Shown here: positions 50,589 through 60,821 of the stretch, one piece after another
Layout: every line of letters starts with the position of its first letter
Numbering within the stretch: the first letter of the stretch is position 1
Assembly (NCBI RefSeq): GCF_038500265.1
Contig: NZ_CP150637.1
Location: 645,501-709,500, forward strand
Length of the DNA stretch: 64,000 nt
DNA from: Ignatzschineria larvae DSM 13226
Lineage (GTDB): Bacteria; Pseudomonadota; Gammaproteobacteria; Cardiobacteriales; Wohlfahrtiimonadaceae
Direction of reading: 5' to 3'
Position numbers and translations under genes: made by a program
Notes under the pieces: generated by a model
Databases searched by the model: none
What the model was told of the DNA's origin: nothing
Seen by the model: only the letters and a program-made list of their open reading frames with translations

Positions 50589-52199
50589 ATGACACATTTT
50601 ATATTTGTCACAGGTGGCGTAGTTTCATCTTTAGGCAAGGGTATTGCAGCAGCTTCTTTAGGTGCGATTTTAGAGGCGAGAGGCCTTAAGGTTACAATGA
50701 TGAAGCTTGATCCTTACATCAACGTGGACCCCGGGACAATGAGCCCGTTTCAACATGGTGAAGTCTTCGTGACCGATGATGGCGCTGAGACGGATCTAGA
50801 CTTAGGACATTATGAGCGCTTCGTGCGTATGACTGCAACTCGTCGGAACAGTGTCAGTGCGGGACGTGTATATAAAACCGTTATTGAACGTGAGCGTGCC
50901 GGCGAATATCATGGCAATACTGTTCAAGTCATTCCTCATATTACCAATGAAATTAAAGATCGTATTTACCGTGTTGCTGGTGAATCAGATATTGCGATTA
51001 TCGAAATTGGTGGAACGGTCGGTGATATTGAGTCATTGCCATTTTTAGAAGCGATTCGCCAAATTCGTACAGAAGTGGGGCCTCGTAATTCACTCTTTTT
51101 ACACTTAACATTGGTGCCTTATTTGAAAGCATCGGGTGAGGTGAAAACTAAGCCTACACAGCATTCTGTCAAAGAGCTTCGTTCAATTGGTATTCAACCT
51201 GACATCTTAATTTGTCGCACAGAAGCAGCGATTCCACAAGATGAGCGCCGTAAAATTGCACTCTTTACCTCAGTTTCTGAAGAGGCAGTGATCTCTTGTG
51301 TTGATGCCGATTCAATCTATAAAATCCCTAGAATGCTCCATGATCAATCATTAGATCGTATTGTATTAGAACAATTTAATATGACAGCACCTGAAGCGGA
51401 TCTTTCTGAATGGGATCAAGTGCTTGAGAATATTGCAGCGGCGGATTCTATCGCGAATATTCTGATTGTTGGGAAATATACTGAGCTAAACGATACCTAT
51501 AAATCGATTAATGAAGCACTTTCTCACGCAGGTATTCAAACAAAAACAGCCATAAAACTACATTATGTTGAAGCATCATCCTTAGAGACAATGGATGATA
51601 CAGAGCTTGATCAAGTGTTCGCAAATGTTGATGCCGTGCTTATCCCTGGCGGTTTTGGTGAACGTGGTATAGAGGGTAAAATTCGTGCAATTCAATATGT
51701 GCGTGAGCATGGTATCCCTTACTTAGGCCTCTGCTTAGGTATGCAATTAGCAGTTGTAGAATATGCGCGTAATGTTTTAGGATTGGAGGGCGCGAATACG
51801 AGTGAGGTTGATCCAACGGTTGCGTATCCTGTGATTCAGATGCTTGATCCACAAAGAGATAGCGAAACAGACGAGTTTAAAGGCTATATGACCATTGGTG
51901 CACAGCCTGCGACGTTGCAAGAAGGTACAAAAGCATTTGCCGCTTATGGCCAAGCAGATGTGAGTGAGCGCCACCGTCATCGTTATGGTGTGAACCTTGA
52001 GTATATCGATCAATTACAAGATGGAAACTTTGTTGTTTCAGGTCGCACTAAAGATCGTGGTTTAATCGATTTTATTGAGCTTAAAGAACATCCTTGGTTT
52101 GTGGGAACTCAATCGCATCCTGAGTTCAAATCAACCCCTCGCGATGGTCACCCACTCTTTATTGCTTTTGTGGAAGCAGCGAAAGCACAACAAAAATAA
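50589..52199 (+). CDS. pyrG: CTP synthase
   Basis: This 536-residue enzyme aminates UTP to CTP using glutamine. The amidoligase domain (1 to about 268) has [20 protein letters not shown] with its P-loop, [28 protein letters not shown] and [17 protein letters not shown]. The class I glutamine amidotransferase domain (about 290-530) has the nucleophile Cys382 in [11 protein letters not shown] and the His-Glu pair in [13 protein letters not shown] perfect terminator follows; trmL comes next on the same strand, beyond that terminator. enolase or kdsA, which often follow pyrG, are absent. Confidence 0.98.
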   Translation: MTHFIFVTGGVVSSLGKGIAAASLGAILEARGLKVTMMKLDPYINVDPGTMSPFQHGEVFVTDDGAETDLDLGHYERFVRMTATRRNSVSAGRVYKTVIERERAGEYHGNTVQVIPHITNEIKDRIYRVAGESDIAIIEIGGTVGDIESLPFLEAIRQIRTEVGPRNSLFLHLTLVPYLKASGEVKTKPTQHSVKELRSIGIQPDILICRTEAAIPQDERRKIALFTSVSEEAVISCVDADSIYKIPRMLHDQSLDRIVLEQFNMTAPEADLSEWDQVLENIAAADSIANILIVGKYTELNDTYKSINEALSHAGIQTKTAIKLHYVEASSLETMDDTELDQVFANVDAVLIPGGFGERGIEGKIRAIQYVREHGIPYLGLCLGMQLAVVEYARNVLGLEGANTSEVDPTVAYPVIQMLDPQRDSETDEFKGYMTIGAQPATLQEGTKAFAAYGQADVSERHRHRYGVNLEYIDQLQDGNFVVSGRTKDRGLIDFIELKEHPWFVGTQSHPEFKSTPRDGHPLFIAFVEAAKAQQK

Positions 52200-52263
52200 A
52201 CGGAATTGAATAGTTTAGTTTGATTATTTTTCAAATTATTTTAAATTATTTCAGTGTATTTCG

Positions 52264-52297
52264 AAAAGATCTTACGGGAATCGTAAGATCTTTTTTA
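52264..52297 (+). terminator. Intrinsic terminator of pyrG
   Basis: AAAAGATCTTACG and CGTAAGATCTTTT pair perfectly around a 5-nt loop, with six T at the end. Confidence 0.93.
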
Positions 52298-52314
52298 TTA
52301 AGGATATTGTCAGT

Positions 52315-52785
52315 ATGAACAAAAAACTATCAGTAATTCTCTATGAGCCAGAAATTCCCCCAAATACCGGGAATATTATCCGATTATGTGCTAATAGTGG
52401 GGCGCAATTACATCTTATCGAACCCTTAGGATTTAGTTTAGAGGAGAAAGCACTTCGAAGAGCGGGGCTTGATTATGCGGAATGGGCGGATATGAAAGTG
52501 TGGACTAATTTAGAGAGCTGTCTTACGGCAATTAAACCGAATGCCATCTATGCAATGACCACTAAAGGCAGTCGTAATTTTTTTGAGGCGAAGTTTGCAG
52601 AGAATGATGCACTTATTTTTGGTCCTGAAACGCGTGGATTGCCAGAAGATTTTATCTTTAATTTAGATCCCCAATACCGCTTGCGCCTACCGATGGCAGA
52701 CAATGCAGGTCGTAGCCTTAATCTCTCTAATAGTGTGGCGATTGCGGTATATGAAGCATGGAGACAGTTCGAGTTTTCTGAGTGA
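52315..52785 (+). CDS. trmL: tRNA (cytidine/uridine(34)-2'-O)-methyltransferase TrmL
   Basis: This 156-residue SPOUT-class enzyme methylates the wobble ribose of tRNA-Leu isoacceptors. Motifs of the trefoil-knot fold: [21 protein letters not shown], the [24 protein letters not shown] block, [13 protein letters not shown] and [29 protein letters not shown]. The length matches E. coli TrmL (157). It starts 18 bp after the pyrG terminator. A fragment of the MITE-like repeat lies just downstream. Confidence 0.95.
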   Translation: MNKKLSVILYEPEIPPNTGNIIRLCANSGAQLHLIEPLGFSLEEKALRRAGLDYAEWADMKVWTNLESCLTAIKPNAIYAMTTKGSRNFFEAKFAENDALIFGPETRGLPEDFIFNLDPQYRLRLPMADNAGRSLNLSNSVAIAVYEAWRQFEFSE

Positions 52786-52807
52786 TTATATGAAGAACAG
52801 CATTCTT

Positions 52808-52863
52808 AATTCTTGCAATTGATATGCCGGCATTTGAGTAAGCTTATTTTGAATTGATCTTAT
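52808..52863 (-). repeat. Partial copy of the MITE-like element (left half)
   Basis: In minus orientation TAAGATCAATTCAAAATAAG, ATGCCGGCATATC and ATTGCAAG follow the first ~55 bases of copy 3. The right half is missing. It lies between trmL and rnfH. Confidence 0.7.
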
Positions 52864-52932
52864 TAGAATGTATGAATTGACAATATGGCAATATAGGGAT
52901 AGAGGCTGATAAATACCCGCACCTTTTTATTG

Positions 52933-53271
52933 CTAAGGTTCTGCTTTAGGGCGGGTACCTTTTCGCTGAAAACGGGCATCCCGAGAGGCACGAATTTGCC
53001 GGGCTTGTTTGGGATCGATAATGAGCGGTCTGTAGACTTCGATACGATCCCCATCTTTTAATAGGTAATCGTCCTCTACTTTAAGGTTAAAGATTCCCCA
53101 TTGTGGGTTTTCGATCTCTTTCAGTGCGCGATGGTAGAGCGAGAAGAAAGGGAGCGCTTCTGTGAGTGTGATACCTTGTTGAAACTTCTGTTGTTCACGA
53201 GGTTGCTCATTTGGTAAAGCAAGCACGAACTCAATCGTAATAAAGAGGGGATTAGGTAAGTTCTCGACCAT
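52933..53271 (-). CDS. rnfH: RnfH/RatB-like ubiquitin-fold protein (UPF0125)
   Basis: This protein of 112 residues starts at the ATG at 53271 (MVENLPNPLFITIEFVLALP), inside the end of ratA; the longer upstream frame is the overlap of ratA in another phase. Motifs: QKFQQGITLTEALPFFSLY, PQWGIFNLKVEDDYLLKDGDRIEVYRPLIIDPKQARQIRA, the typical UPF0125 ending. The family has a ThiS/ubiquitin-like beta-grasp fold; its role is not well known. It overlaps ratA by 20 bases, as in many gammaproteobacteria, which indicates coupled translation. Confidence 0.92.
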   Translation of the reverse strand: MVENLPNPLFITIEFVLALPNEQPREQQKFQQGITLTEALPFFSLYHRALKEIENPQWGIFNLKVEDDYLLKDGDRIEVYRPLIIDPKQARQIRASRDARFQRKGTRPKAEP

Positions 53272-53695
53272 AACGAACCTTTGCTTGAGCGCTAAAAGCA
53301 GACACCATACTACCGGCAATATTTTCAAAAATAGGGGTGAGAATAAGGCGTGCCGGGCCAAAAGAGAAATCAAAATCGATCATAAGATGGATTTCAGACC
53401 CTCCTTCTGGAAGATCTTGAAATTTCCATTCACCTCGAAGGTGCTTAAAAGGACCATCCACTAAGTTTAGTGTAATTTTTTCATTCTCAACGAGGGTATT
53501 ACGTGTCGTAAACCATTTATTGAGAGGACCTTTAGCGGTCAAAATGGATGCCTCCATCATTGTAGGTGTTGCGCTAATAATACGCGCGCCTTTACACCAT
53601 GGTAAAAAGGTGGGGTAGGCATTCACATCATTCACCAATTCATACATCTGTTTGGCGGAGAACGGTTCTTTTTGTGATCGACGAATAATGGGCAC
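53252..53695 (-). CDS. ratA: RatA/PasT, START-domain (coenzyme Q10-binding-like) protein
   Basis: This 147-residue protein is a single START/Bet v1-like lipid-binding domain. Motifs: MPIIRRSQKEPFSAKQMYELVNDV, YPTFLPWCKGARI, PLNKWFTTRNTL, LVDGPFKHLRGEWKF and the C-terminal FENIAGSMVSAFSAQAKVRYG. E. coli RatA was described as an inhibitor of 70S formation, and related Coq10 proteins bind ubiquinone; which applies here cannot be told. It overlaps rnfH. smpB, often divergent from this pair, is not present; pta lies upstream with a terminator between. Confidence 0.93.
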   Translation of the reverse strand: MPIIRRSQKEPFSAKQMYELVNDVNAYPTFLPWCKGARIISATPTMMEASILTAKGPLNKWFTTRNTLVENEKITLNLVDGPFKHLRGEWKFQDLPEGGSEIHLMIDFDFSFGPARLILTPIFENIAGSMVSAFSAQAKVRYGRELT

Positions 53696-53738
53696 AGCAA
53701 TCCTCGATTAATTAAATAAATCAGAAATCAGTAGAGTG

Positions 53739-53769
53739 ATAAAAAAGCTACTCAAATTTTGAGTAGCTT
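53739..53769 (-). terminator. Intrinsic terminator of pta
   Basis: On the minus strand AAGCTACTCAAA and TTTGAGTAGCTT form a 12-bp perfect stem followed by six U. Confidence 0.9.
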
Positions 53770-53889
53770 CTTATTATAACAAAAAAAGTGCGCTCAATGA
53801 GTATGATTCATGATGAATTCTTTGATTGAGCTCTATTTTGTCTAGGAATTATCCATTAGAAATCGATATTGTATCAATTCTTATGATTC

Positions 53890-55563
53890 CTATTGTTGAT
53901 TTCCTTGTAGTGCTGTAATAGCAATTGTGTAAACAATATCATCCACTAAAGCGCCACGAGAAAGATCATTTACCGGTTTTGCTAAACCTTGCAGCATCGG
54001 ACCAATACAGACGACATTCGCACTTCTCTGTACCGCTTTATAGGTAATATTACCGGTATTTAAATCAGGGAAGATAAAGACCGTTGCACGTCCCGCGACT
54101 TTGCTATTCGGTGCTTTCTGTTTTCCAACGCTTAAGACGCTTGCCGCATCAAATTGTAGAGGGCCGTCGATCATGAGATCAGGTGCTTTCTCTTGTGCAA
54201 TCTTAGTCGCTTCTGCCACTTTTTCTACTTGTGGGCCAGCACCAGATGTACCTGTTGAGTAAGAGAGCATTGCAACACGAGGTTCGATATCAAAAATAGC
54301 CGCTGAACGAGCAGATTGTACGGCAATGTCCGCTAATTGTTCCGCCGTTGGTTCAGGATTAACAGCACAATCCCCGTAAACATGCACTTGATCTTTCATC
54401 AACATGAAGAAGATACTTGATACCATTTTGGAATCGGGAGCAGTACCGATTAATTGGAAGGCCGGACGAATGGTATCAGCTGTTGTATGTACAGCACCCG
54501 AAACAAGCCCATCAACATGACCTTCAGCAAGCATCATGGTACCAACTACAACGCTATCTTTCAGGGCTTCGCGCGCAGTTTCTTCAGTTGCACCTTTATG
54601 TTTTCTGCGTTCGACAAAGCCGGCAACATATTGTTCAGCAATGGTTGCAGGGTCGATAATTTCAATACCTTGCGTTGGAATAACGATATTATTCGCTTTA
54701 GCAACTTCCGCAACCGTCTCAGGATTTGCAAGCAGTACACAGCGTGCAATACCACGTTCAGCACAGATCGCTGCTGCACGTAGTGTCCGAGGCTCATCAC
54801 CTTCAGGAAGGACTATGCGGCGATTCGCTTGTTGTGCGCTTTGAATGAGTTTATAACGAAATGCGGAAGGTGGCATTCTATTTGGTGATGGCTGTTTAAG
54901 TGCTTCAATGAGTTTGGTCACATTAAGTGATTGTGCGATATGGGCAACTGCAGCTTGATCATCTTTAGCAGATTCTGCTTCCGTGATAATCCCCATCAGA
55001 TCAAGGCTACGGCAGAAATCTGTTTGGCAAAGATGGGTGATTTGGGTCATCGCATCGGGATTAGTGACATGATTGATGATGTAGCCTGCAAACCACACAT
55101 GCGCTTGACTGTAGATATAAGCATTCAAATCAAATTGTGCGGCGACTTCTTCGGCACTATCCTCTTTTGCATTGCCGGCAAAGATAACACCCGCACAGAG
55201 GGTTCTTGCGATATCGGCGTTAAGATCATGGGTATATGGACGATCACTTTGATAGGTCAAACCTTCTACTACAACGATATCGTGAATTTTGCTCACTTCT
55301 GCCACTTTCGCAACAACATTTTCAAGTAGTTCATCGTATTGATTATGACGAATTGCATCGTTGACATCGGCTTCTAAAATAGGGGAAGGGGTTTCATCTT
55401 GAAATAGGGTTCGATAGAGTTCAGATGAATGATTATGATCGCTACCGATAGGTTTGATAAATCCCACATTCATGCCTGAGTCTTTGAGGGCTTTAACAAG
55501 CGCGAGAGAAGTGGAAGCTAAACTCTGAATTTTGCCAACAGGGGCGATAAATAATGTTTTCAT
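53890..55563 (-). CDS. pta: Phosphate acetyltransferase, short two-domain form
   Basis: This 557-residue enzyme converts acetyl-CoA and phosphate to acetyl phosphate, which AckA uses. The C-terminal catalytic PTA domain (about 230-557) is complete: RRIVLPEGDEPRTLRAA, VVGTMMLAEGHVDGLVSGAVHTTADTIRPAFQLIG, YGDCAVNPEPTAEQLADIA and MLSYSTGTSGAGP. The N-terminal P-loop-like domain (MKTLFIAPVGKIQSLASTSLALVKALK) is retained but its nucleotide loop is degenerate. The DRTGG middle domain of the 714-residue E. coli protein is missing. It lies 392 bp downstream of ackA, with a MITE-like element in between. Confidence 0.93.
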   Translation of the reverse strand: MKTLFIAPVGKIQSLASTSLALVKALKDSGMNVGFIKPIGSDHNHSSELYRTLFQDETPSPILEADVNDAIRHNQYDELLENVVAKVAEVSKIHDIVVVEGLTYQSDRPYTHDLNADIARTLCAGVIFAGNAKEDSAEEVAAQFDLNAYIYSQAHVWFAGYIINHVTNPDAMTQITHLCQTDFCRSLDLMGIITEAESAKDDQAAVAHIAQSLNVTKLIEALKQPSPNRMPPSAFRYKLIQSAQQANRRIVLPEGDEPRTLRAAAICAERGIARCVLLANPETVAEVAKANNIVIPTQGIEIIDPATIAEQYVAGFVERRKHKGATEETAREALKDSVVVGTMMLAEGHVDGLVSGAVHTTADTIRPAFQLIGTAPDSKMVSSIFFMLMKDQVHVYGDCAVNPEPTAEQLADIAVQSARSAAIFDIEPRVAMLSYSTGTSGAGPQVEKVAEATKIAQEKAPDLMIDGPLQFDAASVLSVGKQKAPNSKVAGRATVFIFPDLNTGNITYKAVQRSANVVCIGPMLQGLAKPVNDLSRGALVDDIVYTIAITALQGNQQ

Positions 55564-55620
55564 GATAATGCACGACTCCTTGTAAGGGTTGTGTTGTTAT
55601 ATTGCATATGCATATCTATA

Positions 55621-55785
55621 GTAAGATCGGTTTACAACAAGCTTATTTAAATGCCGGCACATCGATTGCAAGAAGCAGGAAAGCTATTCTATCCGGCATT
55701 TTGCAAGCTTGTTTATTAAGGTTTTGTATTTTTTTAAAATCCTATGCCAGCTGTTTAAAAACCGTTTTTCTTAAACCAAATTTAC
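55621..55785 (+). repeat. MITE-like element, copy 3 (165 bp, complete), in the ackA-pta interval
   Basis: It starts GTAAGATCGGTTTACAACAA and ends TTAAACCAAATTTAC. The core ATGCCGG...CCGGCAT and the CTATTCTATCCGGCATTTTGCAAG stretch (here described in two halves: CTATTCTATCC and GGCATTTTGCAAG) agree with copies 1 and 2. It lies 58 bp before pta, where the pta promoter or an ackA-pta read-through transcript would pass. Confidence 0.82.
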
Positions 55786-55955
55786 GATATCTTTAAGTAA
55801 TAAGTTAAGTGGAAAATAGGTGATATATAGGTGATATAATAAGATACTTATAAATTCTATACATCTATACATCTATACATCACCTAACTTATTATATTAT
55901 TTTACGATATTCTGAGAGAGTACTTTGTAGATCTTTGTAGATAAATAAATCTACA

Positions 55956-57146
55956 TTATTGCGCTTTTTTAGCAACAATCTCTAGAGTGTCCTTGACAAT
56001 CATACCCTCTTCATCAGTACAAACAACCAAAGCCTTCCCAAATGATGAACTAGTCGCAATAACACCTTCTGTACCCCGTACACAATGTTCATTAGAAGGA
56101 CGGCTAAAAGAGTAGCCTAAGAATGCTAGCTGATCCATGATTAACTCGCGAATATAAGAGGAGTTCTCACCAATACCGCCGGTAAAGACGATTGCATCTA
56201 ATTTTTGTAATGCCGGTAAGTAAGATGCTACTGTTTTAGCAACCCGGTAAGCAAACATATCGAGTGCTAATTGACAACGCTTATCTCCCTCATTCGCTTT
56301 TAATTCTAGTGTTCGGCAATCATTAGATACGCCCGAAATTCCTAGAAGACCACTTTTGAAGTTAAGAAGGTGATCAAGCTCGTAGATGTCATAGTTGAGA
56401 CGCTCAACGAGGTAAGGTACTAAACCAGGATCGATTGAACCTGAGCGAGTTCCCATCATCAATCCTTCAAGTGGCGTTAATCCCATGCTTGTATCGACAG
56501 ATTTCCCCGCTTTAACCGCTGTTACAGAAGCACCATTTCCTAAGTGACAGCTGATAAGATTAATTTTATTAAGCGGAATATCGAGAATCTCTGCGGTTCT
56601 TTCTGTGATATAGCGGTGGCTACTGCCATGGAATCCATAACGACGAATATTACACTCATCATAGAGTTCATAAGGAAGCGCATAGAGATATGCCTCTTCC
56701 GGCATTGTTTGGTGAAATGCGGTATCAAATACAGCAACATGAGGAAGTGTTGGGAATACTTCTTGTGCCGCTAAAATACCAGTTAAGTTTGCTGGGTTGT
56801 GAATTGGGGCAAGAGGAGCGCAGCGTTTGATAATTTCTATAACTTCAGGCGTGATTTCGACGGATTTTTGGAAATATTCCCCGCCATGGACAACACGATG
56901 GCCAACAGCAATCACTTCATCCGCAAGGTCACGAGATTGTAAATAATCAAATACAGCTCGGAAGGCGCCTGCATGAGTACCATCTTGTAATGTTTCTGTG
57001 TTTTTTCCTTCGTGTTTGAAGGTAATAGTGGCTTCTGGCGTATTAAGTTGCTCGGCAGTACCACTAATAATTGTTTGATGATTTTTGGTTTCAATGAGGG
57101 CAAATTTAAGAGAGGAACTTCCGCAATTAATGACTAATGCATACAT
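55956..57146 (-). CDS. ackA: Acetate kinase
   Basis: This 396-residue ASKHA-fold enzyme converts acetyl phosphate and ADP to acetate and ATP. Motifs: ALVINCGSSSLKFALIE, VAVFDTAFHQTMPEEAYLYALP, IRRYGFHGSSHRYITERTAEIL, LISCHLGNGASVTAVKAGKSVDTSMG (phosphate site), MGTRSGSIDPGLV and IVFTGGIGENSSYIRELI. The length matches the family. It comes before pta in the direction of transcription, the common order, but with an unusually large, repeat-bearing gap. Confidence 0.97.
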   Translation of the reverse strand: MYALVINCGSSSLKFALIETKNHQTIISGTAEQLNTPEATITFKHEGKNTETLQDGTHAGAFRAVFDYLQSRDLADEVIAVGHRVVHGGEYFQKSVEITPEVIEIIKRCAPLAPIHNPANLTGILAAQEVFPTLPHVAVFDTAFHQTMPEEAYLYALPYELYDECNIRRYGFHGSSHRYITERTAEILDIPLNKINLISCHLGNGASVTAVKAGKSVDTSMGLTPLEGLMMGTRSGSIDPGLVPYLVERLNYDIYELDHLLNFKSGLLGISGVSNDCRTLELKANEGDKRCQLALDMFAYRVAKTVASYLPALQKLDAIVFTGGIGENSSYIRELIMDQLAFLGYSFSRPSNEHCVRGTEGVIATSSSFGKALVVCTDEEGMIVKDTLEIVAKKAQ

Positions 57147-57732
57147 AGCTGTTTAACTCCTTATAGGTTTGTCTTAATGGACAATTACTTTACAATTTAA
57201 GTTAGAGTTATGAATTGAAAAATGATTTAATTTCAGTGAAAAGCGATATTACACTATTGACTGATACCATTATCGTTGTAGAGATTTTTCTCTTTATAAC
57301 CTAACCGTATATGATCTTTAATACATATTCAATTAATACAAATGTTTTATATAAAAAGCTTTATTGATTACCTATTGCGATATTAAATCGGATTGATTTT
57401 ATCAGTATTAATTCATTTTCGATATCAAAAAATGGCGCGAAAAATCATGTCACAAAAATTAAAATACGGATTTAATATGCCATCTCTATTTATAACACTA
57501 TTTTGCGAATAAATGGATGAAATTGGATGAGAGTTTGACTTATATTGAATTTTCTTTAATTAAAATTTTATTTAGTGAGAATGAACGCTGAAATTTTTCC
57601 CTTGAGATTAATATTGTTTTTAGAATTGGGCAAAGGACTTATAAATAGAGATCATTAATGAAGCTTTAGACCTATTTTTTATGGCGTTTGCAAGGTGATG
57701 GTGAGGACTCAAAATCGGTAATTGGTAAATAG
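57147..57732. other. 586-bp AT-rich gap between uvrA and ackA
   Basis: No gene is seen on either strand. The right part follows uvrA, whose terminator is at 57733-57760. The left part must hold the ackA promoter. The sequence is strongly AT-rich without an obvious repeat. Confidence 0.5.
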
Positions 57733-57760
57733 AAAAGGGAAGCCTGTAAGCCTCCCCTTA
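57733..57760 (-). terminator. Probable terminator of uvrA
   Basis: On the minus strand AAGGGGAGGC...GCTTCCCTT with one bulge and one G-U pair is followed by TTTCT. It lies 36 bp after the uvrA stop. Confidence 0.65.
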
Positions 57761-57796
57761 AATATCTCATTATGATAATGATGATTAATATTGTTT

Positions 57797-60628
57797 TTAA
57801 CGGTTTTTCTCAAGTAGAAGCTTGAGGTAACGACCGGTATAGCTCGCTTTGCATTCGGCCACTTTCTCCGGCGTATCGGCAATAAGAATCTCTCCGCCTT
57901 TTGCGCCACCTTCAGGTCCAATATCAATAATCCAATCGGCCGTTTTAATGACATCGAGATTGTGTTCGATAATGATAATAGTATTGCCTTTATCGCGAAG
58001 CGTATGAATAACCTTAAGAAGTTGAGCAATATCGTGGAAGTGAAGCCCCGTTGTGGGTTCATCGAGAATATAGACTGTTTTGCCGGTATCGCGTTTAGAG
58101 AGTTCTCTTGAGAGTTTAACCCGCTGCGCTTCCCCGCCAGAGAGCGTAGTGGCATTTTGCCCAAGGGTGATATAACTCAAGCCTACTTCCATTAAGGTCT
58201 CTAAGCGGCGATGAACAACGGGAATTGCATCAAAGAAATGATACGCTTCTTCTACCGTCATATTGAGAACATCATTGATCGATTTCCCTTTGTAGAGGAT
58301 ATCGAGGGTTTCCCGATTATAGCGTTTTCCTTTACACTCATCACACACCACATAGACATCGGGTAAGAAGTGCATCTCCACCTTGATCACGCCGTCGCCT
58401 TGACAATTTTCACAACGACCGCCTTTCACATTAAAGCTAAAACGCCCCGGTTGATAACCACGTGCTCGTGCTTCCGGCGTGTTGGCAAAAATTTCCCGAA
58501 TTGGCGTGAATAAACCTGTATAAGTGGCGGGATTTGAGCGAGGAGTTCGGCCAATCGGACTCTGATCAATATTGACAATTTTATCAATGAGATCAAGCCC
58601 TTCAATTTTCTTATAAGGTGCCACTTCTACGCTATTATTTTGATTCAAAATCCGTGCCATTGCGCTATAGAGCGTATCATTGACGAGCGTTGATTTCCCT
58701 GAACCCGATACTCCTGTTACGCAGGTTAGAAGTCCTAATGGGAATGATGCGGTAATATTTTTGAGATTATTGCCGGTTGCACCTACTAATTTGATCTGTT
58801 TTTTCGGATCATTTTTGGTTCGTTTTTCAGGAACATCAATCGTTTTGCGCCCCGAGAGATAATCGGCTGTGAGGGAATCCTTATTTTTCAGAATCTCTTT
58901 CGGTGTACCTGCAGCAACGACTTGTCCACCGTGAACTCCTGCACCGGGACCAATATCTACAATATAATCTGCTGAGAGAATCGCATCCTCATCGTGTTCA
59001 ACGACAATAACGGTATTCCCCAAATCACGAAGATGAAACAACGTTTGCAATAAGCGATCATTATCCCGTTGATGGAGCCCAATTGAGGGTTCATCGAGAA
59101 CATAGAGCACACCCATTAAGCCGGCCCCAATTTGGGAGGCCAAGCGAATTCGTTGCGCTTCACCGCCGGAGAGCGTTTCGGCAGAACGAGAGAGATTGAG
59201 ATAATCTAAGCCCACATTCACCAGGAAGCCTAAGCGCTCTTGAATCTCTTTGAAAATCTTATCAGCAATCTCTTTTTTAGCACCTTTAAGAGAGACATTT
59301 TTTGACCAATCGAGCGCCTCTTCGATAGGAAGAGCAGTAATTTGATGAATCGCTTTATCTTCAATTAAGACATTTTTCGCAGCAGGCCCTAAGCGGCTAC
59401 CTTCACAATCAGGGCAGACACGCATTGCTAAAAAGCGCGTTAAGCTCTCTCGGACAATTTGCGAATCTGTTTCGTGATAACGACGCTCAAGGTTATTTAA
59501 AATTCCTTCAAAGGGATGAATACGGATCGATTTTTGTCCGCGATTACTGATGTAATGAAATTCGATCTCTTCCTCCCCTGAACCATAAAGGAGAATTTGC
59601 TGAATTTTTTTGGGGAGCTTTTCAAACGGAGTATCCGGATCAAATTTATAATGACGCCCCAATGACTCGATCATCGAGAAGTAGTAACTTGAATTTTTAT
59701 CCCAACCTCGAATAGCGCCATTTGAGAGGGGAAGAGAGGGCTCTGCTACCACACGATCAGGATCAAAATATTGATTTACGCCTAGACCATCGCACGTTGG
59801 GCAAGCGCCTTCAGGATTATTGAAAGAGAAGAGACGAGGTTCTAACTCGGCAATGGCGAAGCCACATTCCGGACAAGCATAATTGGCCGAGAAGTGAAGC
59901 AGTGCTTCCTCGCTCTTCATATCGATAATCATCGCCAGTCCCCCAGAGAGATCGAGCGCCGTTTCAAGAGATTCAGAGAGACGAACCCGAATATCATCCC
60001 GTACTTTAAAACGGTCTACCACAACATCAATATCGTGATGTTGTTTCGGATTAATGTCTGGCAATGCATCAATTTCATAAGTGGTACCATCGACACGCAC
60101 GCGTAAGAAGCCTTTTGCTTTCAGTTCTTCAAAGAGTTTGAGATGCTCCCCTTTACGGTTGCGAACGATCGGCGAGACAAGCATTAGACGAAGCTCATCG
60201 GATAAGCCCATTGTCATATCCACCATTTGTGGAATGGTCTGCGCATTTAAAGGGAGATGATGTGTAGGGCAATGTGGTGTTCCGATTCGAGCAAAAAGTA
60301 GGCGCAGATAATCGTAAATCTCCGTCACCGTTCCAACCGTTGAGCGAGGATTGTGAGAAGTCGATTTCTGTTCGATCGAAATCGCCGGCGATAACCCTGA
60401 GATATGATCGACATCGGGTTTTCCCATAACTGACAAGAATTGTCGAGCATAGGAGGAGAGCGATTCCACATAGCGCCTTTGTCCCTCGGCATAGAGCGTA
60501 TCGAATGCGAGAGAGGATTTCCCCGAGCCTGATAAACCGGTAATAACCACCAGTTTATTACGAGGGAGCGTTAAGTCGATTGCTTTAAGATTGTGCGTGC
60601 GCGCACCTTGAATTGTAATATCTTCCAT
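57797..60628 (-). CDS. uvrA: Excinuclease ABC subunit A (UvrA)
   Basis: This 943-residue DNA damage sensor of nucleotide excision repair has two ABC modules. First Walker [21 protein letters not shown] (about 32-39), the insertion domain, first zinc module [20 protein letters not shown]...CPTCDGLG, signature [16 protein letters not shown]. Second Walker [16 protein letters not shown], second zinc module [19 protein letters not shown]...[10 protein letters not shown], signature [15 protein letters not shown] and Walker [14 protein letters not shown]. The length matches E. coli (940). It stands alone between ctpA and ackA. ssb, often divergent, is not next to it. Confidence 0.98.
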   Translation of the reverse strand: MEDITIQGARTHNLKAIDLTLPRNKLVVITGLSGSGKSSLAFDTLYAEGQRRYVESLSSYARQFLSVMGKPDVDHISGLSPAISIEQKSTSHNPRSTVGTVTEIYDYLRLLFARIGTPHCPTHHLPLNAQTIPQMVDMTMGLSDELRLMLVSPIVRNRKGEHLKLFEELKAKGFLRVRVDGTTYEIDALPDINPKQHHDIDVVVDRFKVRDDIRVRLSESLETALDLSGGLAMIIDMKSEEALLHFSANYACPECGFAIAELEPRLFSFNNPEGACPTCDGLGVNQYFDPDRVVAEPSLPLSNGAIRGWDKNSSYYFSMIESLGRHYKFDPDTPFEKLPKKIQQILLYGSGEEEIEFHYISNRGQKSIRIHPFEGILNNLERRYHETDSQIVRESLTRFLAMRVCPDCEGSRLGPAAKNVLIEDKAIHQITALPIEEALDWSKNVSLKGAKKEIADKIFKEIQERLGFLVNVGLDYLNLSRSAETLSGGEAQRIRLASQIGAGLMGVLYVLDEPSIGLHQRDNDRLLQTLFHLRDLGNTVIVVEHDEDAILSADYIVDIGPGAGVHGGQVVAAGTPKEILKNKDSLTADYLSGRKTIDVPEKRTKNDPKKQIKLVGATGNNLKNITASFPLGLLTCVTGVSGSGKSTLVNDTLYSAMARILNQNNSVEVAPYKKIEGLDLIDKIVNIDQSPIGRTPRSNPATYTGLFTPIREIFANTPEARARGYQPGRFSFNVKGGRCENCQGDGVIKVEMHFLPDVYVVCDECKGKRYNRETLDILYKGKSINDVLNMTVEEAYHFFDAIPVVHRRLETLMEVGLSYITLGQNATTLSGGEAQRVKLSRELSKRDTGKTVYILDEPTTGLHFHDIAQLLKVIHTLRDKGNTIIIIEHNLDVIKTADWIIDIGPEGGAKGGEILIADTPEKVAECKASYTGRYLKLLLEKNR

Positions 60629-60646
60629 AATGCCTTCAACAAAAGA

Positions 60647-60668
60647 AGAGGAACGGCTGTTCCTCTAG
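60647..60668 (-). terminator. Possible terminator between ctpA and uvrA
   Basis: AGAGGAAC and GTTCCTCT form a perfect 8-bp stem with a 4-nt loop followed (minus strand) by TCTTTTG. It lies directly before uvrA. Confidence 0.6.
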
Positions 60669-60821
60669 TAAGAGATTATTTTCCTATAGCACAATATGGA
60701 GATAATTGGTAAAAAATCAAGGTATTCCTTTAAGATATCGTGGTTTTCTACAGTACGCAACGATGATCAAATCCCCCTAAAGATATGCGCTAATGGCGCG
60801 CTCCTCGCTATTTAGTTGCGG

